Assembly (NCBI RefSeq): GCF_026168105.1
Contig: NZ_LBMW01000034.1
Coordinates: forward strand, 1 to 64,000
Direction: 5' to 3'
Origin: Streptomyces hygroscopicus
GTDB lineage: Bacteria; Actinomycetota; Actinomycetes; Streptomycetales; Streptomycetaceae
Length of the DNA: 64,000 nucleotides
Both the position numbers and the translations under genes were made by a program. The first letter of the stretch is position 1, and each line of letters starts with the position of its first letter. The notes beneath the pieces are model-generated. The model was not told the origin of the DNA and ran no database searches. It saw only the letters and a program-made list of their open reading frames with translations. Positions 51,292 to 61,539 of the stretch are shown here, in pieces.

Positions 51292-52089
51292 ATGCTGCTG
51301 ACCATCGACGTAGGCAACACGCATACCGTCCTGGGCCTGTTCGACGGCGAGGACATCGTCGAACACTGGCGCATCTCCACGGAAGCCCGCCGCACGGCGG
51401 ACGAGCTGGCGGTGCTCCTCCAGGGCCTGATGGGCATGCACCCGCTCCTCGGGGAGGAACTGGGCGACGGGATCGACGGCATCGCGATCTGCTCGACGGT
51501 GCCCTCCGTCCTGCACGAACTGCGCGAGGTCACCCGCCGCTACTACGGCGACGTCCCCGCGGTCCTCGTGGAGCCCGGCATCAAGACGGGTGTCCCGATC
51601 CTGATGGACAACCCCAAGGAGGTCGGCGCCGACCGCATCATCAACGCGGTGGCGGCGGTCGAGCTCTATGGCGGTCCCGCGATCGTGGTGGACTTCGGCA
51701 CCGCGACGACGTTCGACGCGGTCTCGGCGCGCGGAGAGTACGCGGGAGGTGTCATCGCCCCCGGCATCGAGATCTCGGTGGAGGCCCTCGGTGTCCGCGG
51801 CGCCCAGCTCCGCAAGATCGAACTGGCCCGTCCGCGCGCGGTGATCGGCAAGAACACGGTCGAGGCGATGCAGGCGGGCATCGTGTACGGCTTCGCCGGG
51901 CAGGTCGACGGCGTGGTCAACCGCATGGCCCGCGAGCTGGCCGACGACCCGGACGACGTCACGGTCATCGCGACGGGCGGCCTGGCCCCGATGGTCCTGG
52001 GCGAGGCCACGGTGATCGACGAACACGAACCGTGGCTGACCCTGATCGGCCTGCGCCTGGTCTACGAACGGAACGTGTCACGCACGTGA
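51292..52089 (+). CDS. coaX: Type III pantothenate kinase
   Basis: A 265-aa kinase for the first step of CoA synthesis from pantothenate. Its ASKHA-type motifs are MLLTIDVGNTHTVLGLFDGE (phosphate 1), VGADRIINAVAAVELYGGPA, IVVDFGTATTFDAVSARGEY (phosphate 2), GGVIAPGIEISVEAL and VIATGGLAPMV. ATG 51292 begins 8 nt after the nadC stop, with TAGGA before it. It is the last gene of the operon; a terminator follows at once. Confidence 0.94.
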   Translation: MLLTIDVGNTHTVLGLFDGEDIVEHWRISTEARRTADELAVLLQGLMGMHPLLGEELGDGIDGIAICSTVPSVLHELREVTRRYYGDVPAVLVEPGIKTGVPILMDNPKEVGADRIINAVAAVELYGGPAIVVDFGTATTFDAVSARGEYAGGVIAPGIEISVEALGVRGAQLRKIELARPRAVIGKNTVEAMQAGIVYGFAGQVDGVVNRMARELADDPDDVTVIATGGLAPMVLGEATVIDEHEPWLTLIGLRLVYERNVSRT

Positions 52090-52095
52090 GAAGGG

Positions 52096-52118
52096 CCCGC
52101 GCCCCCGAGGGGCGCGGG
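52096..52118 (+). terminator. Terminator of the DUF2520-coaX operon
   Basis: A 10-bp stem CCCGCGCCCC / GGGGCGCGGG with a 3-nt loop, 7 nt after the coaX stop. Confidence 0.85.
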
Positions 52119-52295
52119 GCCGTGACACGCAGGGCTCCACCGCGCGGGCGCGACCAGCCACGAGAGCCCCGCGGTCGCCCACACGCACCACACACCACGG
52201 CGAAGAGGCTCACGCCGCCCCCACCTGAGGGAACCCGGAAGCGACACGACATGCCCGTTATGCCTATTTTGTCCGATTAGCGGTAGCGTCACCGC

Positions 52296-52946
52296 ATGCC
52301 CACGCCATATGGATCCCACGGCGGCCTGGCGTTCGGCGCGGAGGAGCTGCGCGTGCTCCGCCGCGCCCTCGCCCTCGCCCTTCACCCCCGCACCGCTTCC
52401 GCCGAGGACGTCCAGGACTGCCTCCGCCTCGCCGAGTCCCTGGACGAGGCGGTGCGCGAGGGCGCCCGTCTGAGGGCCTTCCTGCTGGCCGACCTCATCC
52501 GCTACCGCGCCGCCCTCCCCGGCGCCGCCACCGGCTACCTCACCCTCCTGGCGGAAGCCCTCCGCGCCGGCTACCGTCCGGTCCCGGACGACCTCGCCGC
52601 GCTGCGCGCCCTGCGCGGCACTTCCACTGCCGTCGCCCTCCTCGACCACTGCCGCGCCCTCGCCGAACGCGACGTACGCGCCTGCCTCACCCCCCGCAAG
52701 GCTGCGATCCCCTCCTCGCGGGCTCGTCTCACCGCGCTCCCGGGCGGTCTCGCGGCCTCGGAGGAGCCGGCCGAGAAGCCGTCCCGCAAGCCCGACAAGC
52801 CGGCCGAGAGGCCGGAGAAGCCCGCTCCTCGTCCCGAGCCGGGAACCCCCCGCCCGTCGCGTCCCATCCCCACCCCCGGCGAGGTCTTCCCGCCGAAGCG
52901 CAAGCCCGGCCCGCCGCACGCGCAGCGGCAACTCGCCGTCGGCTAG
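52296..52946 (+). CDS. Hypothetical protein with helical core and Lys/Pro-rich tail
   Basis: A 216-aa protein. Residues 10-130 are helical, with FGAEELRVLRRALALALHPR and LRLAESLDEAVREGARLRAF; the tail after 145 is rich in Lys, Pro, Glu and Arg (repeated KPDKPAERPEKP). I recall a homologue at this site in other streptomycetes but no function. ATG 52296 has no ribosome binding site; TAGCGT at 52284 could be a -10 that makes it leaderless. Its stop codon TAG shares its last base with the left end of the MITE-like element, so the C terminus may have been set by that insertion. Confidence 0.75.
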   Translation: MPTPYGSHGGLAFGAEELRVLRRALALALHPRTASAEDVQDCLRLAESLDEAVREGARLRAFLLADLIRYRAALPGAATGYLTLLAEALRAGYRPVPDDLAALRALRGTSTAVALLDHCRALAERDVRACLTPRKAAIPSSRARLTALPGGLAASEEPAEKPSRKPDKPAERPEKPAPRPEPGTPRPSRPIPTPGEVFPPKRKPGPPHAQRQLAVG

Positions 52947-53134
52947 GCGGTGTCCGGCAATTCCCGCCGGGCGCGCGACGCCCGGCACGGTTCCTCGCCG
53001 CGTTGTCGGACCACCCGAGTACGCCCAGTACGCGGGAGGTCCTCCGCCTTGCGATGTTCCCCCAGCCGCCGCCGGGAGGTGTCCCCTGCACCGGAGGCCG
53101 CGCGCTGATCCGGCGCGAATTGTCGGACACCGCC
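52946..53134. mobile_element. MITE-like 189-bp element with 18-bp terminal inverted repeats
   Basis: GGCGGTGTCCGGCAATTC (52946-52963) and GAATTGTCGGACACCGCC (53117-53134) match in 17 of 18 positions as inverted repeats. There is no coding capacity inside, but the interior has further short palindromic parts. The ends resemble those of IS5-type elements in streptomycetes as I remember them. I see no convincing target duplication, so the insertion may be old. Confidence 0.65.
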
Positions 53135-53219
53135 TGCGTGAGGTGCGCCGTACCTGCGCGAATCCGGTAACGCCCACCCGACCGGGATCCATCGGACAGG
53201 CCCTGGATACCCTGGACGC

Positions 53220-53399
53220 ATGGACTACGTCTCCGCGCTCGTGCCCCCGGTCGTCATGGCCGTCTTCTTCATCGGGCTCATCAGGGTGATCGTGAAGACC
53301 CAGGGTGGCGCCAACAAGGCCAAGGAGGACGCGGCGGTCGACGCGGCCCTGGCCCGTGCCGAGGGCGCCCATCAGGCCGTCCGTGACGCCGAGGCCTGA
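53220..53399 (+). CDS. Small single-span membrane protein, 59 aa
   Basis: The protein starts MDYVSALVPPVVMAVFFIGL, with one membrane helix at residues 5-25, then a basic stop-transfer patch and a charged Ala-rich helix (KAKEDAAVDAALARAEGAHQ). It has clear third-position GC bias and a sensible length. ATG 53220 stands after CCTGGACGC without a good Shine-Dalgarno sequence. Function is unknown; I recall homologues at the same locus in streptomycetes. Confidence 0.78.
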   Translation: MDYVSALVPPVVMAVFFIGLIRVIVKTQGGANKAKEDAAVDAALARAEGAHQAVRDAEA

Positions 53400-53561
53400 T
53401 CCGGAGCAGGCCCGCGCCGCCCCGGCGCTCCCGGCGCCCTCCCGCGCCACCCGGCGTACGACTCGTTCGCTTTTCGAGTCGTACGCCCTTTTTGTTGTCG
53501 TTCGCCGTGTAAGTGCCCGTCCGCCGGGCCATTGGCGACTTCTCCCACTATTGTGCTGAGA

Positions 53562-54122
53562 GTGCCTCGCCCATTGGGAGAACTCGAAGACGCGGTCATG
53601 ACGCGGGTGTGGAAGTGGAACCGCCCGGTGACCGTTCGAGAAGTCCTGGAAGACCTTCAGCAGGAACGGTCCATCGCGTACACCACGGTGATGACCGTTT
53701 TGGACAATCTCCATCAGAAGGGCTGGGTCCGCCGAGAGGCGGAAGGCCGGGCCTATCGATATGAGGCGGTCTCCACCCGTGCCGCCTACGCGGCTGCGCT
53801 GATGAACGACGCCTGGTCGCAGAGCGACAACCCGGCCGCCGCACTTGTCGCCTTCTTCGGCATGATGAGCGACGAACAGCGGCAGGCACTGCAGGACGCC
53901 GTACGCATCGTGCAGGGCCCGGCGAGTGTCCAGGAGCCCGGAAGTGCCGAAACGGTGGCCGCCGAGGATGCCGCGCCCCCCGAATCCCCCGAATCCGCCA
54001 CCCCCCCCGATCGCCCGGGCGGGAGCGGCGGCGAGAAGGCCGAGGGGAACCCGGGGGAGAAGCGCGCGGAGATGCGTGCGGAGAAGAACCCCGCCTCGGC
54101 CGAGGGCGGTACCGGGCGATAG
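53562..54122 (+). CDS. BlaI/MecI/CopY-family transcriptional repressor
   Basis: A 186-aa winged-helix protein. The domain runs from PLGELEDAVMTRVWKWNRPV through VREVLEDLQQERSIAYTTVM (recognition helix) to TVLDNLHQKGWVRREAEGRA. A C-terminal dimerisation helix follows (AAALVAFFGMMSDEQRQAL), then a disordered Pro/Glu/Lys tail. A BlaR/M56 peptidase partner is not adjacent. GTG 53562 fits homologues; TATTGT at 53549 suggests a leaderless start. TTG 53532 is the longer alternative. Confidence 0.85.
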   Translation: MPRPLGELEDAVMTRVWKWNRPVTVREVLEDLQQERSIAYTTVMTVLDNLHQKGWVRREAEGRAYRYEAVSTRAAYAAALMNDAWSQSDNPAAALVAFFGMMSDEQRQALQDAVRIVQGPASVQEPGSAETVAAEDAAPPESPESATPPDRPGGSGGEKAEGNPGEKRAEMRAEKNPASAEGGTGR

Positions 54123-54131
54123 CGTCCGCTC

Positions 54132-54665
54132 ATGCCAGCAGAGAGCCCCGAAGTCACCGCAAAAGCCATCACCGTCCGACGGGCCAGGACGAGCGATGTC
54201 CCGGCGGTGCGCAGCCTGCTCGACGCCTACGTCCGGCGCGGCATCCTGCTCGACAAAGCGACGGTCACGCTTTACGAGGACATCCAGGAGTTCTGGGTGG
54301 CGGAACGCGACGACAACGGCCAGGTCGTGGGCTGCGGCGCTCTGCACGTGATGTGGGAAGACCTGGCGGAAGTCCGTACTCTCGCGGTGATGTCCGGGGC
54401 CAGGGGTCTCGGTGTCGGGCACCAGTTGCTGGAGAAGTTGCTGCAGACCGCACGCTGGCTCGGCGTTCGCCGAGTTTTCTGTCTGACCTTCGAAGTGGAG
54501 TTCTTCGGGAAGCACGGCTTCGTGGAGATCGGTGAGACGCCGGTCGACACCGATGTCTACGCCGAGCTGTTGCGTTCCTATGACGAGGGCGTGGCAGAGT
54601 TCCTGGGTCTCGAACGAGTGAAACCGAACACCTTGGGCAACAGCCGGATGCTTCTGCATCTGTGA
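54132..54665 (+). CDS. argA: Amino-acid N-acetyltransferase (short actinobacterial ArgA)
   Basis: A 177-aa GNAT enzyme. VRRARTSDVPAVRSLLDAYV starts the fold; VGCGALHVMWEDLAEVRTLA and the acetyl-CoA pyrophosphate loop GARGLGVGHQLLEKLLQTA follow; then FCLTFEVEFFGKHGFVEIGE. It matches the short N-acetylglutamate synthase known from Mycobacterium (Rv2747 type), the first step of arginine synthesis. ATG 54132 is 9 nt after the BlaI-like stop; the two may be co-transcribed. No other arg gene is near. Confidence 0.88.
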   Translation: MPAESPEVTAKAITVRRARTSDVPAVRSLLDAYVRRGILLDKATVTLYEDIQEFWVAERDDNGQVVGCGALHVMWEDLAEVRTLAVMSGARGLGVGHQLLEKLLQTARWLGVRRVFCLTFEVEFFGKHGFVEIGETPVDTDVYAELLRSYDEGVAEFLGLERVKPNTLGNSRMLLHL

Positions 54666-54814
54666 TCGTCGGGGATCGCCCGGGACTATTCGGCTGCGCT
54701 TCACGGCCGGACGTGGTTGCCCAGGTTCCCTATGTCCGAAACGCGCATGTTTCCGGTCTCCCGGCCGCTCGTCGGGCTCTGTCGGGGGGTTTGTGTTTTT
54801 CAGGCAAAAGCGGT

Positions 54815-54848
54815 TTGCTTTCCGACGTACTGCAGTACTGCATATAAC
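54815..54848 (+). promoter_or_regulatory. Likely lsr2 promoter with an internal palindrome
   Basis: TATAAC (54843-54848) is a good -10 about 70 nt before the lsr2 start. The palindrome GTACTGCAGTAC (54827-54838) lies between it and TTGCTT (54815), an over-spaced -35. The surrounding 60 nt are unusually AT-rich for this genome, a feature that Lsr2 itself prefers, so autoregulation is possible. Confidence 0.6.
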
Positions 54849-54917
54849 AGGGGACGCGAAACAAGCGGCACAGTCCGCGGACCCTCGGCCCTGAAGTTAT
54901 CGATGAAAGGAAATCCG

Positions 54918-55256
54918 GTGGCACAGAAGGTTCAGGTCCTTCTTGTCGACGACCTCGACGGCGGCGAGGCGGACGAGACTGTCACGTTCGCGCTGGACGG
55001 CAAGACGTACGAGATCGATCTCACGACCGGCAACGCGGACAAGCTCCGTGGCCTTCTCGAGCCCTATGTGAAGGGCGGCCGTCGTACCGGGGGCCGTGCC
55101 TCGGGCGGACGTGGCAAGGCTCGCGCCGCCGTTTCCGGTGGCAGCCAGGACACCGCGCAGATCCGCGCCTGGGCGAAGGAGAACGGTTACGAGGTCAACG
55201 ACCGTGGCCGTGTTCCTGCGTCCATCCGCGAGGCCTACGAGAAGGCCAACGCCTGA
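54918..55256 (+). CDS. lsr2: Lsr2, H-NS-like nucleoid-associated silencer
   Basis: A 112-aa protein. The N-terminal dimerisation domain is VAQKVQVLLVDDLDGGEADE, followed by VTFALDGKTYEIDLTTGNAD. A Gly/Arg-rich linker leads to the DNA-binding domain, IRAWAKENGYEVNDRGRVPA, where RGR inserts into the minor groove of AT-rich DNA. Lsr2 silences horizontally acquired and antibiotic gene clusters. GTG 54918 follows AAAGGA. The lsr2-clpC neighbourhood is conserved in Mycobacterium. Its 3' end overlaps the convergent SCO3374-family gene by 22 nt. Confidence 0.95.
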   Translation: MAQKVQVLLVDDLDGGEADETVTFALDGKTYEIDLTTGNADKLRGLLEPYVKGGRRTGGRASGGRGKARAAVSGGSQDTAQIRAWAKENGYEVNDRGRVPASIREAYEKANA

Positions 55257-55921
55257 GCGCACGCGCGCAGCAGCCGGAGCCGGTGGCACTCCGTGGCCAC
55301 CGTGTCGACCAGCCGTACCAGGTCGGGGGCGCCTCCGACGCCCCCGACGGCCGACACTGTCGGCAGCAGAAGTTCGACCTCGCACCCCGGCTCGGGGGGC
55401 CGCAGCCACACGGCGGCCCCCTGTGAATCGTCTCCGCCCGGGGGAAGCGGCCGGGGTCCCGGGGTGCCCGCCGGTCCCGGGGGCACGGGGGACGTGGCCC
55501 ACCCGGGCGGCAGCGGCGCCTCGATGTGCCCGCCCGCCCCGGTCGCCGTGAGGTCGAGGTCCAGGGAGCCCCACTCCAGCCAGTCGAGCAGTCCTGGCAG
55601 CTCCTCCGAGCTGCCCGCGGCCACCAGCAGCCGCATCCGCTCCCCGCACAGCGCGACAGGGGACGCGGGACCCAGATGCCGCAGCGCGGGCAGACCCGCC
55701 TCCGCGGGGACGTCCAGGACGTCGAAGCGCAGGCCTGTGACCAGCCGCACCGGCTCTCCGGGCGCGGTCGCCCAGCCCAGCTCCTTTTCGTACCACTGAC
55801 GCGCCCGCCCGACCAGGGGCAGTGGTCGCTCGAGCGGCCGCCGGGGCGTAGGGACCGCGCCGGGCGCCGGCGGCGCGCAGCGCCTCGACGAGGGGCGGCG
55901 GTCTGGCGACGGGCGGGCCAT
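55235..55921 (-). CDS. SCO3374-family protein
   Basis: A 228-aa protein of a family named after its S. coelicolor member, as I recall. The core from RARQWYEKELGWATAPGEPV through RLVTGLRFDVLDVPAEAGLP resembles the N-terminal part of bifunctional primase/polymerase-like proteins. No catalytic acidic set is seen, so I do not assign activity. A Pro/Arg-rich tail of about 35 residues precedes it. ATG 55921 is a choice of limited certainty; no strong ribosome binding site. It is convergent with lsr2 and divergent from clpC. Confidence 0.75.
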   Translation of the reverse strand: MARPSPDRRPSSRRCAPPAPGAVPTPRRPLERPLPLVGRARQWYEKELGWATAPGEPVRLVTGLRFDVLDVPAEAGLPALRHLGPASPVALCGERMRLLVAAGSSEELPGLLDWLEWGSLDLDLTATGAGGHIEAPLPPGWATSPVPPGPAGTPGPRPLPPGGDDSQGAAVWLRPPEPGCEVELLLPTVSAVGGVGGAPDLVRLVDTVATECHRLRLLRACAQALAFS

Positions 55922-56351
55922 GCCAGGAGCAACAGGGGAAGTCGGCCTCAGGTTACGCTGGGTTGCGAGACGACTGCGCACAGTGCCGGAAAAGGGGGCG
56001 TACGGGGGTGTTCGGCCGCGCAAGGATGTTCGCCCGTAGCGGAGGGAACCGGTGCGCTCGGCATGGACTGTCCGTGCGGACGGGTAAGACATCCCTAGTG
56101 GGAGGGGGCGTCGCGAAGGACGGGCGGTCTCACGTTCGCCATGGGCGTACTGGAGAGAGGGGTAACTGCCTGGCCTGCGGGAACATCGTCTCGCACCATC
56201 GGGTTGGAGCAGATGTCGGCGTTCGGGGTCAGGAGGCCAAGGACGGTGTCGGCAGTTGGAATGAGCGGTCCCCGCTTGCGGGACTAAGCTGCGGAAGGAC
56301 AGCAAGGGGAGCGTCCCCTTACTGCCTGACCGCTCTGAGGAGCGATTAACG
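55922..56351. other. clpC upstream region
   Basis: 430 nt without a gene that I can support. It contains a CGC-N5-GCG motif at 56135-56150 (listed separately) and, close to the start codon, AGGAGCG as the clpC ribosome binding site. Frames across it have no recognisable product. Confidence 0.6.
56133..56150 (+). promoter_or_regulatory. Candidate ClgR box upstream of clpC
   Basis: CGTTCGCCATGGGCGTAC contains GTTCGC-N5-GCG, the core recognised by ClgR, the activator of clp and lon genes in actinobacteria. It lies about 200 nt before the ATG, which is a reasonable place for an activator of the clpC promoter. Confidence 0.55.
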
Positions 56352-58877
<2,526 letters not shown>

Positions 58878-58900
58878 GCGCAGGACGCTCGGCCTGAACG

Positions 58901-58943
58901 AAAGGGGCTGCTCCGGGACCCAGGTCCCGGAGCAGCCCCTTTT
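58901..58943 (+). terminator. Terminator of clpC, 20-bp stem with U-tract
   Basis: AAAGGGGCTGCTCCGGGACC pairs fully with GGTCCCGGAGCAGCCCCTTT across a 2-nt loop, and a T-run follows. This is the strongest intrinsic terminator of the window. Confidence 0.95.
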
Positions 58944-58996
58944 CGTGCGGTCGGAGCCGGCAGGGCCGCCAGTTCCGATCCGAGGACGGGGCGTTC

Positions 58997-59605
58997 CTAC
59001 GACGCCCGGGTCGTCCGGGTGCCCGCATGTGCCTGTGTGACCAGGTCGATGGCTACTTCCAGGACCGCCTTGCGCTTGTCCTCGGGATCGCCGTCGACCT
59101 CGTGGAGCAAGAACATCCCCGCGTGCATCGTGAACAGCGCGCTGACGCAGCGGACCTGGTCGGTCAGGGACGCGTCCGGGTCCCTGATGATTTCGCGCAT
59201 CTGCAGCATGCGGTCCTTGAACTGGTTGCCGATGCTCAGCTCGCGGATCGTCGCCTGGTTCTCCTGCATGAAGCGGAACAGCGGGGCCGCGCCGGCCAGC
59301 GCCTCGCTGTAGCGGCGCAGCACCTCCTGCTTGGTCTCCAGGTGGTGCGGTTGCGCCCTGCCCCACTCGATCAGCTCGTCCATGGGGCGGGTCAGGTCCT
59401 CGAAGATGCTGACGAGGATCTCTTCCTTGGTCTTGAAGTGGTAGTAGAGCGCGGCCTTGGTGACGTCCAGGCGCTCGGCGATCTCACGCAGCGAGGTCTT
59501 CTCGTAGCCCTGCTCCGCGAAGAGTTCGAGCGCCACGTCCTGGATGCGCTGGCGGGTGTCCCCGCGCCGCTGACGCTTGGTGCCGTCCATGGTGGTGCCG
59601 CCCAT
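58997..59605 (-). CDS. TetR-family repressor of the adjacent efflux gene
   Basis: A 202-aa TetR protein. The DNA-binding domain is [20 protein letters not shown], then [20 protein letters not shown], with [15 protein letters not shown] following. The remaining helices form the ligand domain. ATG 59605 follows AGGAG at 8 nt. It is divergent from an MFS transporter gene, and the space between holds two inverted copies of a 23-bp site, the expected operators. Confidence 0.92.
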   Translation of the reverse strand: MGGTTMDGTKRQRRGDTRQRIQDVALELFAEQGYEKTSLREIAERLDVTKAALYYHFKTKEEILVSIFEDLTRPMDELIEWGRAQPHHLETKQEVLRRYSEALAGAAPLFRFMQENQATIRELSIGNQFKDRMLQMREIIRDPDASLTDQVRCVSALFTMHAGMFLLHEVDGDPEDKRKAVLEVAIDLVTQAHAGTRTTRAS

Positions 59606-59663
59606 CCTCGTACTCCTCGGACTCCTGGAGACCTGCTTACCGCGCGACAGGCAGGCCCACCAA

Positions 59664-59736
59664 ACTTACTTGACGCCCGGCTAGTTACGGGGCTACCTTC
59701 CCTCAGTGTAGTCAGCTAGCCGGTCGGCAAGTAAGT
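59664..59736. promoter_or_regulatory. Paired TetR operator sites between the TetR and MFS genes
   Basis: ACTTACTTGACGCCCGGCTAGTT (23 nt, cited in two parts: 59664-59675 and 59676-59686) and, inverted, 59714-59736 match in 19 of 23 positions. They are centred 50 nt apart and cover the space where both divergent promoters must lie, including TGTAGT (59707-59712) as a likely -10. Confidence 0.72.
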
Positions 59737-59772
59737 AGCCGGGCGGCCCGCAGTACCTAGGGGAGTGGCAGC

Positions 59773-61356
59773 ATGGCGGACAACGCGGCACCAGCCGGGA
59801 GCGGGAAACAGCCACGGAGCGTGCGGGTCGTCCTGCTCGCCCTGATGATCACGATGATGCTCGCGATGCTCGACAACATGATCGTGGGCACGGCGATGCC
59901 GACGATCGTGGGCGAGCTCGGCGGGCTCCAGCACCTGTCGTGGGTCGTGACCGGGTACACGCTCGCGACCGCCGCCTCCACCCCGCTGTGGGGCAAGATC
60001 GGCGACATGTACGGGCGCAAGGGCGCCTTCATGAGCTCGATCGTGATCTTCCTGGCCGGATCGGCGCTCAGCGGTATGGCGCAGAACATGGGCCAGCTCA
60101 TCGGCTTCCGTGCCGTTCAGGGTCTGGGCGCCGGCGGCCTCATGGTGGGCGTCATGGCCATCATCGGCGATCTGATACCGCCGCGGGAGCGCGGCAAGTA
60201 CCAGGGCATGATGGCGGGCGTCATGGCGCTCGCGATGATCGGCGGACCGCTGGTCGGCGGCACCATCACCGACCACTGGGGCTGGCGCTGGGCGTTCTAC
60301 ATCAACCTGCCGCTCGGTGTCGTCGCCCTCGCCGCCATCAGTGTCGTACTGCACCTGCCGAAGAAGCGCTCCCAGGCCCGTATCGACTACCTCGGCGCCG
60401 CGCTGCTGACCGTCGGCATCACCTCGATCGTGCTGGTCACCACCTGGGGCGGGACCGAGTACGCCTGGACCTCCGCGCGGATCATGGAGCTGACCGGGAT
60501 CGGCGTCGCCGCTCTCGTCGGGTTCGGGTTCTGGCAGACCAGGGCCGCGGAGCCGGTCGTGCCGCTGCACATCTTCCGCAGCCGCAACTTCTCGCTGATG
60601 TCGGCGATCGGGTTCATCACCGGGTTCGTGATGTTCGGTGCGACGTTGTTCCTGCCGCTGTACCAGCAGGCGGTGCAGGGCGCGTCCGCGACGAACTCCG
60701 GGCTGCTGCTCCTGCCGATGCTCGGTGCGATGCTCGTCGTGTCGATGATCGCGGGCCGGGTCACCACCAACAGCGGGCGCTACAAGATCTTCCCGCTGGT
60801 CGGCAGTGTGCTGATGATCGTGGGCCTGTACCTGCTCTCACAGATGGACACGGGAACGAGCCGGTTCACCTCAGGTGTGTACATGGCCATTCTGGGCGCC
60901 GGAATGGGCTGCCTCATGCAGATCACCATGCTGGTGGCGCAGAACAGCGTCGAGATGAGGGACATGGGTGTCGCATCGTCGACCACCACCCTGGCCAGGA
61001 CGCTCGGTTCCTCCTTCGGTGTCGCGATCATGGGCGCGCTGTTCAACAACCGGGTGCAGGACGTGATGGCACACCGGGCGGGCCCGCACGGTTCGAAGAT
61101 CACCGAGCAGTCCGCCCAGCTTGACGCGAAGAGCCTGCAGAAGCTGCCCGCGGCGGCCCGTGAGGCCTACCAGTACGCGGTGTCGGCGGGTACGCACTCC
61201 GCGTTCCTGCTCGGCGCGGTGGTGGCCGTGGCGGCGCTGGCGGCTGCGGTGTTCGTGAAGGAGGTTCCGCTGCGGGGAGCGGGGCCGGACAAGCAGGCCG
61301 GGGGCGCGGCTGGGGACGCCGCGGATGCGCAGCCGGCGGTTGCAGAGGCCGTCTGA
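59773..61356 (+). CDS. MFS multidrug efflux protein (DHA2, 14-TM)
   Basis: A 527-aa proton-driven exporter with 14 hydrophobic segments. Motif A-like GKIGDMYGRKGAFMSSIVIF, motif B-like GFRAVQGLGAGGLMVGVMAI and motif C-like LGVVALAAISV are where expected; the start MLAMLDNMIVGTAMPTIVGE is typical of EmrB/QacA-type DHA2 proteins. The drug or metabolite exported is unknown. ATG 59773 follows GGGGAG. It is controlled by the divergent TetR protein in all likelihood. A 13-bp hairpin follows the stop. Confidence 0.92.
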   Translation: MADNAAPAGSGKQPRSVRVVLLALMITMMLAMLDNMIVGTAMPTIVGELGGLQHLSWVVTGYTLATAASTPLWGKIGDMYGRKGAFMSSIVIFLAGSALSGMAQNMGQLIGFRAVQGLGAGGLMVGVMAIIGDLIPPRERGKYQGMMAGVMALAMIGGPLVGGTITDHWGWRWAFYINLPLGVVALAAISVVLHLPKKRSQARIDYLGAALLTVGITSIVLVTTWGGTEYAWTSARIMELTGIGVAALVGFGFWQTRAAEPVVPLHIFRSRNFSLMSAIGFITGFVMFGATLFLPLYQQAVQGASATNSGLLLLPMLGAMLVVSMIAGRVTTNSGRYKIFPLVGSVLMIVGLYLLSQMDTGTSRFTSGVYMAILGAGMGCLMQITMLVAQNSVEMRDMGVASSTTTLARTLGSSFGVAIMGALFNNRVQDVMAHRAGPHGSKITEQSAQLDAKSLQKLPAAAREAYQYAVSAGTHSAFLLGAVVAVAALAAAVFVKEVPLRGAGPDKQAGGAAGDAADAQPAVAEAV

Positions 61357-61374
61357 CTCGCTCGCCTCTCGGCC

Positions 61375-61411
61375 CGAAGGCCCCCGGAGTTGTCCGCCCC
61401 GGGGGCCTTCG
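61375..61411 (+). terminator. Terminator of the MFS gene
   Basis: A 13-bp perfect stem CGAAGGCCCCCGG / CCGGGGGCCTTCG with an 11-nt loop, 18 nt after the stop. Confidence 0.88.
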
Positions 61412-61539
61412 CCCTTGCGTGGGGGCGGGGATACGGCCCGCGCGGCCATGCGCAGGGATGACACGGCCGGACGGCCGGACGGCCGGAGTGGCGGTCAGTG
61501 CCCGGGCCGGAGTCCAGAGCGGGGCCACCCCCGGTCTCG

